From: Thermothielavioides terrestris NRRL 8126
Taxonomy: Eukaryota; Ascomycota; Sordariomycetes; Sordariales; Chaetomiaceae
Direction of reading: 5' to 3'
DNA: 64,000 nucleotides
Assembly: GCF_000226115.1 (NCBI RefSeq)
Contig: NC_016460.1
Span: 4,030,001 to 4,094,000, forward strand
The notes under the pieces were generated by a model. That model worked only from the letters and a program-made list of their open reading frames with translations. It was not told the origin of the DNA and searched no databases. Shown here in pieces: positions 39,201 through 51,526 of the stretch (the first letter of the stretch is position 1; each line of letters begins with the position of its first letter). A program made the translations under genes and the position numbers.

Positions 39201-40034
39201 TAATAGTTTTCCTCTCTCTCCTTAGACTTGAAGTTCTCGTCAATTGAGGATCAATTTAGCTACGATTTATCCAGCACTCGTTTTGCCTTGCCGTGACAGC
39301 TTGCAAGGCTCAGTACAATTGTGCGTGTTGCGTATAGAAGCAGGGACAACTGATTAGGTGACATGTGGTGATAGGCCGATGAGTGTTGTCGTGCCTGTTA
39401 AGGACAGACAGAGATATTGGGGGCAAGACTTTAGAGCATGTTGAGTTGTCTTCCAGGTGACGCCTACGAGGTTGGACAGCATGTATGTACAGTACGCTCA
39501 ACATCAGCCCGAGACCTTGTCATTTGCTTGTAGCTGATTTAGGTATCATGCCCACGGCGACGAGCCGACCCCCTGGACTGTGTGAGGGGCTTTCAAGCCC
39601 TCCATTCTCATTCTAACAGCCTTCTCCAGCGTGCAGAAACCCTTACCATCCATTGCAAACACTGGCTTCCCGAGCCATGTGAACTAAATCCTTGCAAGGG
39701 GTAGAACTGGAGCTCTCCTTGACACATTGCCGATTCAAGAAGAAACGGCCTAAATTCCAGACAGTACTATGTTAATCGCATTGGCCGGACAATCATTACT
39801 GAAGAATCCCACGGGCCTGTTGCCATAGCGGATGAAAGGCGCATACGGCCAACCACTGAGCGTCTAATATAAGGATCTTGTGCTCCCATTCACTCATGTT
39901 GGGTATTTGATGCACTTGTCCCAGACAAAGTAACACCCCATTCCACCAAAAGCAGGCCGCATCGACCAACCCTTCAACCGCCGAGGAGGGAACAGGGTAG
40001 GCGTGGCAACACTGGCTTGACCTTGCTACATACA
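39200..40034. other. Intergenic region with the RAD5-like gene's 3' flank
   Basis: Normal-composition DNA between the repeat edge and the end of the RAD5-like gene. The part next to 40,035 should include that gene's 3' UTR. I see no gene; short open frames here lack codon bias or recognisable sequence. Confidence 0.6.
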
Positions 40035-43000
40035 TTAGCTGAGAAGTTCCCTGATGTCTTCGATCCGCTGCATCTTCTTCTCCTCCTCAGACATCACGAG
40101 GAGGGATGTCGCGCTGTGACATGTTAGCGAAGCCCCCGGCCGGCATTCTCCCAGGGCATCCAAAGACTCACATGAACTTCTTTCGCTCCTGCACCTTGAG
40201 CATCCTCTGCTCTACGCTGTCCCTCACAATGAAGCGGTAGACTTTCACTTCGTCCTCCTGACCCATTCGGTGGACTCGGTCGATAGCCTGCGCCTCGACG
40301 GCAAAGCTCCACCAGGGGTCCATCATGTAGACCCGCTTGGCACTCGTCAAGTTGAGGCCAACACCGCCAGCCCTGAGACTGAGAAGGAGAACGGTGAATT
40401 TCTTGGACTTCTCAAACTCGTCGAGCACTGCAGCGCGGGCTTTCTGGGCCATGGACCCATCCAGCCTCACAAAATGCATTTTTGCCCGAGCGAGCGCCGG
40501 TTCTATGAGCGACAGGAAGGAAGTGAATTGGCTGAAGACAACCGATTTGATGGTCGGATTCTCTCTGCGGAGATCTCGGAGGTGATTGACCAAGGCGGCA
40601 ATCTTCGCCGAGGAGTTGTTGAGCCCGAGTCGCTGGAGAGCGATGCGTGGTTCCTGATCCGCACTTATCGCGTCTGGATCGTCGTCGTACCGCACCACCT
40701 CGAACAAGTCGCGGATGTTTATGACTTCCCGACACTGAAAACAACGGGGTACCTCGTGGCGATCCGTCTGGTGCTTAATGTAGTCCAACAAACAATTTTT
40801 GCATGCTGAGTGCCAGCAGCCCGTGACCGTCTGCTCAACCATCGGTTCCTCGGCGCAGATGGGACACTCATTGACGGCCTCATCTCTGATCTGGCCCAGG
40901 ACATGGGCACCGAAGGCATGGGACTCACGGGTATCGTCTGTCGCTGCTGTGAAACGCTCAATCAGATTTTGAAGGTCCATATCGTCTGCGAGCCCAGCAG
41001 CGGCGTCGGCAGCGGCACCGGCTTCTTCCTCCTCAGCCACGATGTCCTGATTGCGCACAAGCACAGGATGGCAGCACGATTGGCGAAGGCGAAGGATCTG
41101 TACCAAGATGTTGTTGAAAGCCTTCATGACTGTACCGGCCTCGACATTCGCAAGGAAAGTCCGTTTCGCCTTCGTGAAAATGTAATTGTAGATATCCCGT
41201 TCTGCCTCGGAGAGCTCAACGTCCACAATCTCGATCTGCTTTGGAGGCAGGGGCACCAAGGGCTCTCCGTTGGGGGTTTTCATATCCCTTGTCCTCCTCA
41301 TGACCAGAGGTTCGAGGACCGTCTGGACGACGTCCAATGCGCGCACAAAGTCCTTGGACTCAAAGGGTACTGTAATGAAGGTTCGCCAAAAAGAGAAATT
41401 GCTCCATGGCTCAACCCTTAGAAATCGGACGAGGCTGAAGAGATCTTCGAGCTTGTTGACAATAGGCGTACCCGTCAGGACCCACCGATGCCTCGCCGCG
41501 ATCTCATAGCAGGCCCGGGCCGTCTTTGACTGGCGGTTTTTGATGATGTGGGCCTCGTCCAAAATGACACGGAAGAAATTCAGGGAGAAGAGACCACGGT
41601 GGCGGGCCCTATCGTTGTTCTTGGAGGCGATTTGGCTGAATTCGGAGAGCACCACGCCGTAACTGGTAATAATTATGTCCGGAGCGTTTGCACTGTTCGC
41701 CTCACAGCAAAGGGCGGGGAGATCCGCGCTCTTCTCATTACCATAGTATACCATCGACTTCAGGGTTCCTTCCCTGGAAGCGTTCTCTGCCTCGCTCTGC
41801 CACTGTCCGAGGAGAGACATCGGGGCGACAACCAGGGTGGTGCACGGAGCCTCCGTGACGGTGTCGCGACCGGGGATGGAAGGGAGGCGCGGAAGTCTAT
41901 GCGGCCGATTAGACCGGCGGGCGTCGGCTGCAACATCGGATTTGTGGGTGTGGATCAGACTTAGCATCTGAATGGTCTTGCCTAACCCCATCTCGTCGGC
42001 CAGAATCCCTCCGAGGCAGTGCTGCTTCTGGCGGGGAAACTCCAGTGACAGCTCGCCAGAGTAAGGGTTGACGTAGAAAGTCGGCTGGCCGGCAACTTCA
42101 GGGAGCTCCTTGTCATCATGGTCCTTGGTGGGCCAGGCATACTCCTCCCACAAGGGATGCATGGATTCTTCCCGCTCCTCATTCAATACGTTCCTTTCTT
42201 TTGCCATCATCCAATGCAGCGATTGCTTCTGATATGGCCGCAAGGTCAGGGCAAAGGTGCCTGCAGGTTCTGCTTCGGGCGTGTTGAAGTCGAATGATTG
42301 GGCTTTCTTATAAAGTGCGTCGAGTTGGTGCTGCTCAAGCTCCTGTCCCTCTTCGTTTTCATCCGAAGAAGACGAAGTCGAATTGTCTTGTCCCTGAGAG
42401 CCGGCTCTCTCATTGTCTTTGGTTTCAGCAACCTCCACCGCGTGGAGAAGTCCTTGCCGCTGGGTCTTCGCTGCAGCAGCATTTCCCCTGGTAGGGAGAA
42501 GGTTAATCTCCTGGAGGAGTCTGACGATGGCGACCTGCGTCAATCGCAAATCTCTCTCCTCGGAGGTTTCCTTTTCGTCAAAGCGGCTGGTTGTCCTGTT
42601 GTCGGCGAGTTGGGAACCACGGCCAGAAAAAGCGGACCGCAGCAATGAGCATCGGAGTTGCAGGAACACCGTGTCGTTGGTGCGGAGCGTCTCGGGGGCA
42701 TAGACACACGTGCCCTCAAATTTGCAAATGTTTTGGTCCATCAGAGTCGATACCCAGTTCGCCGTGTCTTTGGCGAGACGGCCGATCTCCCTGCCTCTGC
42801 CATCGGTGAAGCGAACGATCACGTCGACCCGCTTGGCTGCGGCCGCACTTAAGCGGGACTCCGGGAGAGTCGCGCCTCGCTTGGCTTGCCCCCTGTGCGG
42901 AGCGACCTTGGTGCCCTGGGTTTTCTGCCGCTCGATTCTGACGACATCGCCATGCTTCAGGAGGCCGGTCCCGCTCCGTGTCGCCCATCCTTCGACTCCA

Positions 43001-43560
43001 AACGCCCCAATGTACCTCGACTGCGGCATTGATTCCAAGAGGGAGGGTCGAATAAAGCGGGAGTCAGGGCCTGGGTCACTGCGCGGTGCCGAGGCTCGGG
43101 ATGCCCCAGGCCCAGGCCCAGGCGTCGGAGCCGGAGCCTTCTTATTCAGGTGCTTCCACGTGCCGTCAAGGTACATGTTGATTGCACGTTCCATGTCGTT
43201 CCTGCAATTCTCTCGGATGGCGTCCATAATTTCCGGGCTCACCCGACTGCCAACAAAACTCTCGAACGTCGCCTGGTCGAAAACAGGGTCGACCCTGCGT
43301 TCGGAACCGGAGATCTCGTCTCTCACGGAACCTTGTGCTTGATCCGAGGAATTCTGGAGACGCTGTTCCACAGGACAAGAGCTTGCGACAATGGAGAAAC
43401 TCTGAGAATCAGTCGTGGGAGCTCGCGTATCGTCGTTGATGTCGCTCGACCGGCCGGCTCTCGGCAGGAGCCATTGCGGGTTTTGGCCCGTGTCCAACGT
43501 TGCATCTGCAAAGAAACGCCTCTTCTTGCTGGGAGGTCCATCCGAGCCGGTTGAATCCAT
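40035..43560 (-). CDS. rad5: DNA repair protein RAD5 homologue (HIRAN, SNF2 ATPase, RING E3 ligase)
   Basis: A 1,155-residue protein in two exons: 43560-40172 and 40113-40035, with a 58 bp intron (GTGAGT..CAG, branch-like GCTAAC). The second exon gives the acidic, lysine-rich tail ending R-E-L-L-S typical of Rad5. Domains in order: UBA-like segment (about 96-135), HIRAN (about 180-305), Walker A D-E-M-G-L-G-K-T (522-529), D-E-A-H (668-671), C3HC4-type RING inserted between helicase lobes (C899-x2-C902 to C940-x2-C943), and helicase motif VI R-V-H-R-M-G-Q (1095-1101). Rad5 is a DNA translocase and ubiquitin ligase that polyubiquitinates PCNA with Ubc13-Mms2 and promotes fork reversal in error-free damage tolerance in the nucleus. 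The ATG at 43560 gives the family's usual length. It is divergent from the next gene and is the first gene beside the repeat block. Confidence 0.95.
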
Positions 43561-43834
43561 GGTGCCAGGTCTCGTGTGTCATCGGGGGAGTGCGTGTGTA
43601 GGAAGGGCGAGAAGCCGTGCTTTGGCCGGGAGTCCTGGGTGATGGTGGGAGACGCGTCAGAGCGCAACCGCGAATTTTGGTGTCGCGTGCGTCAGGTGAT
43701 CTGTGCCGATGGCAAAAGACTTAATTAGCGGGACAAAACAGCGGCTTGGGTGGGGGGGGGGCTCTCTGCCCCAATTGCATCAATGAAAGGCCGGACAGGG
43801 TCCTGTGGCAGGTCACTCAAACGGATCCCGCCAC
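43561..43834. promoter_or_regulatory. Divergent promoter region, rad5 / NDUFAF6-like
   Basis: A 274 bp spacer between two start codons pointing away from each other, so it must contain both promoters. It includes a run of nine or more G at about 43,751-43,760. No specific factor site could be assigned. Confidence 0.5.
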
Positions 43835-45005
43835 ATGCATCCCTCTCGAGCCTTCACCCTTGCGTGCCAGCTGGCATCTCGCCGCGCATTGGTTTCCTTC
43901 CGTGGCCTTGCGACCACTGCATTGGATGAGGACGTTGCCCAGGCTCGGAAGTATTGCTTGGATCAACTCAGGTACTGTACACGCCATCCGGGTTGTGGTG
44001 TGAGCCAGAGCTTCTCACTAATTCCCCCCCAGACATGGCGACTATGAGGCATATCTCATCCGGCATTTCATCCCTCACTCGGCGCGGGATGCCTATGACG
44101 CCCTCCGGACCCTGAACCTCGAGTTGGCTCGCCTGCCCGAGTCGGTGTCAAACCCGACGATAGGCCGCCTCCGGACGCAGTTCTGGCGCGACGCGGTCAA
44201 TAGCACCTTCGCGGGCAATCCGCCACGGGAACCCATCTCGGTGTTGTTGCAGAGCGCCGTCGGGAAGCTTACGGCACGAGCCGGCAGCAGCAGTGCAGCC
44301 TCGCTCAGATTCTGGCTCCTGCGTCTGATCAACACCCGGGAGAAGCATCTGGAGAACAAGCCCTTCCCGAGCCTGGCCGCGCTCGAGGACTACTCGGAAA
44401 ACACGTACGCCAGCTTGATGTACATGACCCTCGCCGCCATACCTCTGCAGTCGGTGCATGTGGACCACCTGGCGAGCCACATCGGCAAGGCTTGCGGCAT
44501 TGTCGCCACGCTACGCGGTATTCCTGTCCTGGCAGCCCCTTCACAGGCCATCCGAGGCCCATCCGGGACCAGTGTTGGGAACACCAGGAGTCCAGCGCTG
44601 CTGCTTCCACTCGACATCATGGCCGAGGTCGGCTTGAAGGAAGAGGATGTGTTTCGCCGGGGACCGCACGCCGAGGGTCTGCAGGACGCTGTCTTTCGCG
44701 TTGCCACCCGCGCCAACGACCATCTCATCACGGCACGACAAATGCTCAGGAACCTGCAATCCGGGAAGGAACCCGGACACGAGTACGAGCATCAGGATGA
44801 ACCAGAACACGCGCATCTTAGCACGGTTCATGGCGATGACACAGAATGGGATGTGCAGCGAGGGTTCCGAGTTTTGTTGGAGGCGGTCGCCGCCGGAGAC
44901 TACCTACAACGGCTGGAAGCGGCCAATTTCGACCCCTTCAGGGTCAAGCGTAGCTGGAAGCTTCCTTGGAAGCTTTGGAGCGCCCACAGACATTACGAAA
45001 TATGA
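43835..45005 (+). CDS. NDUFAF6-like mitochondrial complex I assembly factor (squalene/phytoene synthase fold)
   Basis: A 369-residue protein in two exons: 43835-43971 and 44033-45005, with a 61 bp intron (GTACTG..CAG). The splice restores R-H-G-D-Y-E-A-Y at the junction, a family-typical block. The N-terminus is Arg/Ser/Ala-rich without acids (about residues 1-30), as in mitochondrial presequences. The body matches the NDUFAF6/Sicily branch of the squalene/phytoene synthase superfamily: A-Y-D-A-L-R-T-L-N near the start, L-E-D-Y-S-E-N-T and G-K-A-C-G-I-V-A-T-L-R-G in the middle. Members of this branch act in early assembly of respiratory complex I (ND1 module) and lack the Asp-rich prenyl-diphosphate motifs, which I also do not see here. 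The ATG at 43835 is preferred because the frame further upstream begins only with GTG. Confidence 0.88.
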
Positions 45006-46892
45006 ACACAAGGGCGGAGCACGCAGTGGTATTCGTCGCGGGATTCACTGAAGTACGGCCGACGCCAATGCCCTGGAAATGCAGACTCGTCTACCAGAGA
45101 GTGGATTTGATGCTCATGGACCGCCCCAACTTGGCTCGTATCGCAACTGAACGGATGCGAAAACTTGCCTCAATGGGTCAGTAAACAGTGTCTTGGAGCG
45201 AAATCTTACGACAAAGGCCGCGGAGAGCCGGCTCTAGCCGGTCGGCTGGGCGTGCAGAGAATTTTTTTTTTTTTTTTTTTTTTTCTTTTTTTCCATCGCC
45301 TCAGGAAAGCAGAGGCTCCACCGAGCCAGGACCGACCAACGACCGGATGGAGGTCCGAGGCGGCACGATCTTCAATTAACGGAATACTGTGGATCAATCT
45401 ATGGCATGCGTCCGATATAAGGAACTTGAATCCCGATTGTGTACACCGCAATGAAGGTCAAAACAGAGAGCTAGTGGGACATCGCATGATCATACCTTAC
45501 CTATCTGCATCTATCTGCATAATGTGTGCCGCTTCTCTGTAAATAGGGGTGCGTTCCTGCGTTCTGACGTAACTCCGTACCACAGTAGTGTACAATTGCT
45601 GTTCTGTGGCCGAGACCTGAGCGTGGAGAACACCGACCCACATTGAGAAGCCACGGCCTGATGACTTCTGCAAGACCCCTCGGCGCTCAAAAGCAGCGTA
45701 CCTTACTGAATGAACTCTGAATACCCAATGCTCGGGGTGCTTTCCCGTCATCCCAAGCCGGCCAGCCGGACATCAGAGCGGACAAGCAGGGTTCCAAACA
45801 CAATGGTACGAGAGTATTGGCTGGTGCTGTGTGAGCAAACGGAACCATATGATTTGCCCAAGGGAACCTTCGTTTGGCAGGGCCCCACAGTTGTTCAGAA
45901 ATCTTGTTTGCCCGGGTGACCACTCAGCCCTATACACTACTGCGGTGAAAGGATTGGGCTCCCTGCACGTTTCCAGGCTCGAGGGACCGTGTGACCTCGC
46001 CGGAGCTAAGCGCAAATCGGATCAGTCCTCGATCCGCTCTGTGGAGCGATCAGCAGACCTAGAACTTTGACGCCAATGCTTGTCGCTGTCTCCTGATCCT
46101 GTTGCGCAATCGCGAACTTGATACTGTGTAACTACCGGTACCGAACATGCTGATGCCCTCCCTGAATTCAATCTTCCGTTGCCTCTGTGTGCAGACTTGA
46201 CCAGGTAAATGAGCTGATGTCGAAAGGCCAGTCAATTATCGCTAAGCGGCATCAAAGCGTTTCCATCCATATACAGCACTTGCACAGAGCACAGTGCGGT
46301 ACAGCGCGTCACTTGGGTACTCGGTACTCGGTGGAGGTCGTCGGGTATGGGTCTGCGAGGGGCCCAGGGCCTGGAGAGGTGATGCTGTCGTGGGTCTTCT
46401 GCGATCCTTGCCCCTGTAACGTTATTACTTGATGGAAACTCAGGTTGCTGCATCGTTGCCGAACCTCAAGGAACCAAATTCCTTTGAATGGATGTATTTA
46501 GTCAACATGGAACTCGCCTCTGTCAGAATGGCCATCTTAAGCTTCCCCATCCTTCTCAGCCTCCTTATTCGCGACCGATATATTCGTGAGACCATTACAT
46601 TGAACTGCGCCCTGCCGTTGCCCTGCTCCTGCACGGGTGTCAACTGGGATCGAAGGCTGAAAGCGGCATTTGGCTTCAACTCTTGTCCTACCTAACGTTC
46701 AGGCCGTTTCACGGACTGTACAGACGGGCGACTCCGATCTGCCCGCCGGCCGAATTCTTGGACGGCCCATTGAGAGAGTTCTGGGTGCTTAAGCGCATCC
46801 CGGACTGTTTGGCCCCAAGGCAGGGATCGTTGCAGCGGGAGTTTGAGCGTCGACTCGTTGGCTGTCAGCACGCTTCCCCGCGATTTGGCAAG
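45006..46892. other. Intergenic region, 1.9 kb, no gene seen
   Basis: Contains a T23 tract at 45262-45284 followed by CTTTTTTT. The rest has ordinary composition and no frame with convincing coding character. The last few hundred bases should include the promoter and 5' UTR of the arrestin gene. No tRNA-like sequence was seen. Confidence 0.6.
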
Positions 46893-48525
46893 ATGCCACA
46901 CCGCGTCGTGGACTTCTTCCGGTCGTCGACGCAATCACTCGAGAACCAAGTCTCAAACTTCAGCAAAAAATCGAACGCCGGAGCACCACGAAGACGACAC
47001 TCGCCGAACGGGATTGCAAGCGGGCCGAGGAATCCCGAGCGGGCATCCTCTGTGTTGATCAGCGAGAACGATTTCGACCACGCCACTGCCCCACCATATG
47101 AATTGCACACCAAAATGGGCGATTCGCAAGCAAGCAGCGTGTCCTCGGACTCGCGCAAGGATGCGGGGCATCATCAGCATCACCACAGGATCTCGTTCCC
47201 TAGCTTGCATCTCGGTCGTCTGGGCAAAGAAGCCCACACGTCTTCGCCCGCGACGCTGGACTGGATGCTCGAGTCGCCGCCCATTGTTATGTACGGCGAC
47301 CCGGAAACCAGCAGTGGCGCGCTGGTCTCGGGGCAGCTATTCCTGAACATCAATGAAGATGGGTTGGAGATTGAGTCACTGAACGCCACGCTCAGCGTCC
47401 ACGTCACGCAGAAGAAGCCGTTTGCGAACCACTGTGCTGAGTGCACGAACCAGCACACTGAATTGAAGAGGTGGGAGCTGCTCCCACAGCCGCTGTCCAT
47501 GGTTCAAGGTAAGCTCGGCCACCCCCCTCCTTCGCACCCCATCAGCCGCGGCGGGATGTCGGAGGCTGATGACTGCGATTGCAGGCGGGCACTCGTTCCC
47601 ATTCTCAGTTCTGCTGGGCGGTCACCTCCCGTCGAGCGTGGACACCCCTTTGGTATCGATATCTTACGAATTCAAGGCCGAGGCTGTTCCTAGGAGCAAA
47701 GGAAGCGCGCTGGCACCCATAAAGCTCGAAAAGGTGCTCAGTGTCAAGCGCAGCCTTCCGGCACCCGAGATTCCGCACCACTCTGTCCGCGTCTTCCCTC
47801 CCACGAACATCAAGGCCAGCGCGCACTATCCACAGGTGATTCACCCAATCGGAAGCTATACGCTGGCGCTTCGTCTCGACGGTATTGCCAAGTTCAACCC
47901 GAGGGTCAACACGGTCGAATACTGGAGACTGAAGAAGCTCACGTGGAAGCTTGAGGAGACGACGAAGACCATTGCGCCCGCCTGTGGACGGCACAGCCCT
48001 AAGCTCAGCGATGACGCGGAGGAGCAGCAAAGCAAGAAGGGCGTCGTCCGCTCGGACACTCGGATCATTGGGGAGAAGACGCTTTTCTCGGGTTGGAAGA
48101 GCAACTACACGAGTCCCACGGACAGCCTGGTCGAGCTCGAACTGGACTACAGTCTGGCAAAAGGTGTCAAGTATGCGTGCGACACCAAGAGCCGCGACGG
48201 GACCGAGGTGACCCACCAGCTGATGGTCGAGATGGTGGTCTCGCAGGAGTGGGCCCCTGTCAACAAGCCGTCGCTTGTGACGCATACGGGCATTGGGCGT
48301 ATCTTGCGGATGCACTTCGGCACCATCCTCACGGAGCGGGCCGGGATCGGGATCAGCTGGGATAACGAGGCGCCTCCTATCTACCAGGATGTGCCCCCCA
48401 GCCCGCCAGCCTACTCCCAGGAAACGAGCTTCTCGGCGGACAACTCCATTGCGGAGGTGATTGAACCCCTTGACGGCGGCGTCCGCGGAAGCGCCCAATC
48501 GGGCGGCTCCACAGACCTCCCTTAG
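46893..48525 (+). CDS. Alpha-arrestin of the LDB19/Art1 family, ubiquitin-ligase adaptor
   Basis: A 518-residue protein in two exons: 46893-47508 and 47585-48525, with a 76 bp intron (GTAAGC..CAG). The splice joins S-M-V-Q-G to G-H-S-F-P-F inside the arrestin N-domain. The N-terminus (1-100) is basic and Ser-rich, followed by a His cluster (H-H-Q-H-H-H-R). The arrestin fold starts around P-I-V-M-Y-G-D and has the L-L-G-G-H-L-P and I-S-Y-E-F-K-A blocks typical of LDB19. Two P-P-x-Y motifs, PPIY (469-472) and PPAY (479-482), are the expected docking sites for the WW domains of the Nedd4-type ligase Rsp5. Yeast Art1/Ldb19 directs Rsp5 to plasma-membrane nutrient transporters for endocytosis. The ATG at 46893 is chosen because the upstream open frame has no ATG, only a TTG. 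Confidence 0.88.
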
Positions 48526-49529
48526 ATCCCGGCGAACACGCCGTGTCAGGCTCGGGGGGAGGTGAGAGTCAGCGTCTGTTTTGGATGTTCTCGGTTGTTT
48601 GGGAACGGGCACGCCAGTGCTCGCATGGGTCAATGGGCCACGGCTCTCTCTGGAGCGGGTTTTGTTTGGAAGAAAAAAAAAGGGGGGCCCGGCGCAGGGG
48701 CGGCACTGCCGCAGGTCTTGGTTCGCATGTGGTTGGCGGGCGTTTGGCTTCCATGATACCCTGGACGTGAACCCATTTACGTCCTCCTAACTTTCCGGTT
48801 TTATGTTTTGGTTTCTGTCCAAGGCTCCCCAGGAAAAAGGGGGAGTTCTTAGGTAATTTTGGGCGCAGTCAAGGCCTGGGTGGAAGGGAAAAAAAAGCGA
48901 ATTGATCGTTCTGCCTTGAATCATTGGTAGCATTGACCCTCATTGCTGATCATACAGATTTCGGTAAACCCCACTAACTACCTTAAATAATTCCGAGCAG
49001 ACACGTACACATCATTGCACCATTTCTTTCTCCATCTCAGGACTCGGAACTCGTCGTGTGTGGTAAAGTGATCATGTGATTCTTGTGGGTGTTGAATCAT
49101 CACGCCTACATGGAAGCAACTAACACAGGCGGTCGCGATCCAAGGCGGGGTAACTCCAGATGCGGGGATCCCAACGGGCTACCTTGATGACTGTTGTTCT
49201 TATCGATAACGGGGTGGCGCTGAAGGGTCACCGGCGCTTGCTCACCGAGCGCGTGAATGCGATGACTCGACCACAGGAATCTGGGGTAGCTTCGACTCAG
49301 CCGGTGAATTAAGTCTTTGGGCGCCCTGACGCATTGTACGAGGCCTTTTATTTTCATGACGACTTCCCGCTCTTGCTTTGTCGCTCTCGCAATCTCTCGT
49401 CCACCGTGCGCATTTTCGCCTACTTACAATTCAAGACCGCAAGCCTCATGATCCGGTGAAGTCATCGTCTGTTGGGTCCTACGTTCTCGACATCAGTCAC
49501 CACGAGGGCGCCTCGCAAGGTTGCCGACA
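48526..49529. other. Intergenic region, 1.0 kb, no gene seen
   Basis: 3' flank of the arrestin gene and 5' flank of the GTPase gene. It contains two A-rich tracts (about 48,670-48,680 and 48,889-48,896) and ordinary sequence. No coding frame or RNA gene recognised. Confidence 0.6.
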
Positions 49530-51526
49530 ATGACCAGCAAGCCATCCAAGCAATTACCGCACGAGAGGCGGAAAGGCGAAGCCGCGCTCAGCGACTTCGC
49601 CGAGTACGTTGAGAAGCAGCAGGCGCTGCGCTACCCCAGCCGCAAAGCACCGGCAGCGACAGCGACCAAGACTGCCCAGGTCGAGATCGAGCACCACGAA
49701 GAGCTGGACGACATTCTCGACAGCTTGGATCTCTCCGACCCGACCCCCCGTGTGAGGTTACGAGAGCTCTTGCTCTCACAGAGCGGTGACGGCGACGCTC
49801 TCCAGAAACTGGTCGATGTTGTGAAGGAGAGGCTATTGGAGGGCCATGGCGAGGCTGTCTTCGATATCGGTTTCGAGAACAACGGCGAGAGCATGAAGCT
49901 GACCCGTGACGAGTGGGACGTGGCGTCCAGGCGGCTAGCCGAGGCGGCCAAGAAGCTGCGGGCTGACACCCAGCTATTGCTGACCAAAAATGTGGGCGGC
50001 GAGCTGGACGGGACCCCGACTAAGGACGGAGACTGCAGCGGCAAGTTCATGATTCGCCAGGCTCCAGCCACGGTTGAGGACGTGATCGAGACGAGGATAG
50101 CGGTTGTTGGGAATGTGGACGCCGGGAAGAGTTCCATGCTAGGGGTGCTTGTCAAGGGCGACCTTGATGATGGTCGAGGAAAGGCGCGAGTCAACCTCTT
50201 CAGGCACAAGCACGAGATCGAGACGGGACGGACGTCATCCGTTGGGATGGAGATCATGGGCTTCGATACCACCGGCCAGGTCGTGGTCTCCGATACGCCC
50301 GGGCGCAAGCTATCATGGGAGGAAATCGGGAAGCGCAGCGCCAAAGTCATCACTTTCACTGACCTGGCGGGCCACGAGCGTTACCTGCGCACCACCGTTT
50401 TTGGGCTCTTATCCAGCAGCCCGAATTACTGCTTGCTCATGGTCGCGGCCAACAACGGGCTCATTGGGATGAGCAAAGAGCACCTCGGCATCGCGCTTGC
50501 GCTGAACGTCCCGGTTATGGTGGTTATCACCAAGATTGATATCTGCCCGCCGCAAATTTTGGAGCAGACTATTACGCAAATCACGCGCATACTCAAGAGC
50601 CCGGGGGCAAGGAAGATACCCATCTTCATAAAGAACCATGAAGAGTGCATCAACACGGCCACCCAGTTTGTCAGCCAGCGAATATGTCCAATCTTCCAAG
50701 TCTCGAACGTGACGGGTGAAAACTTGGATCTGGTCCGTTCTTTCCTCAACATTCTCCCGCACCACGGCCGTTACGATGCCGATGCTCCGTTCGAGTTCCA
50801 TGTCAACGACACCTTCAGCGTTCCCCATGTCGGGACCGTTGTTTCGGGCATCGTAAAATCTGGTGTGATCCATGCGGGTGATGACGTCCAGATCGGACCC
50901 GATTCTCTAGGACGCTTCACGCAGACCTCGATTCGCTCCATCGAGAGGAAAAGAATAGGCGTCCCCGCCGCATCGGCGGGCCAGTCTGCCTCGTTCGCTC
51001 TGAGGCGGATACGAAGGAAAGACGTACGCAAAGGGATGGTGGTCCTCTCCAAGTCCGATGCGGCACCGCCGAAGGTCTACCGCGAGTTTGTCGCCGAGGG
51101 TGAGGGACTGCTGTTTGCTTCTGGCGTGTGCTACCGATTCCATGCTGACCGCTACCAGTCCTTATTTTGTCGCATGCAACAACCATCAAGACCAAGTACC
51201 AGGCCATGTTGCACGTCGGTCCGGTCTCCCAGACCTGTGCCATCATCGACGTCGACCGGCCCTTTATCCGAACCGGGGACCGAGCTACGGTTGCTTTCCG
51301 GTTTATCCAGCGGCCTGAGTACCTGGCGCCCGGCGACCGCCTTCTGTTCAGGGAGGGCAGGACAAAAGGTCTTGGGATCGTCAAGAGCGTCGGCTACGAC
51401 CCTTCGAAGCCCCTCATGCCGAAACAGCCCGAGAGTGCCGCGAATGATGGAGAGAGGGCCCTCGAGCCGGGCGCTCAAGCCGGGAAAGATGACAACGGAT
51501 TTTCAGACACGAAAGTCGAAGCTTGA
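49530..51526 (+). CDS. GTPBP1-type translational GTPase
   Basis: A 645-residue protein in two exons: 49530-51099 and 51159-51526, with a 59 bp intron (GTGAGG..CAG). The splice gives F-V-A-E-V-L-I-L-S-H-A-T-T-I, as in animal GTPBP1. GTPase motifs: G1 G-N-V-D-A-G-K-S (194-201), G3 D-L-A-G-H-E (278-283), G4 T-K-I-D (334-337), G5 region S-N-V-T-G (392-396). Between G1 and G3 lies the family-specific F-R-H-K-H-E-I-E-T-G-R-T-S-S-V-G block. Two EF-Tu-like beta-barrels follow. GTPBP1 is an eEF1A-related GTPase linked in animals to mRNA decay and aminoacyl-tRNA delivery; the fungal role is not settled. The start is the ATG at 49530; a TTG three codons upstream is in frame but unlikely. The C-terminal tail is short compared with human GTPBP1. 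Confidence 0.93.

Noticed and set aside
39796..40035. 79-codon minus-strand frame ending the rad5 locus
   Set aside because: It begins just past the spliced rad5 stop and is best explained as 3' UTR.
47605..48633. 342-codon minus-strand open frame opposite the arrestin exon
   Set aside because: Antisense shadow of GC-rich coding sequence: Arg/Pro/Leu-rich composition, no recognisable domain, and full overlap with a well-supported gene.
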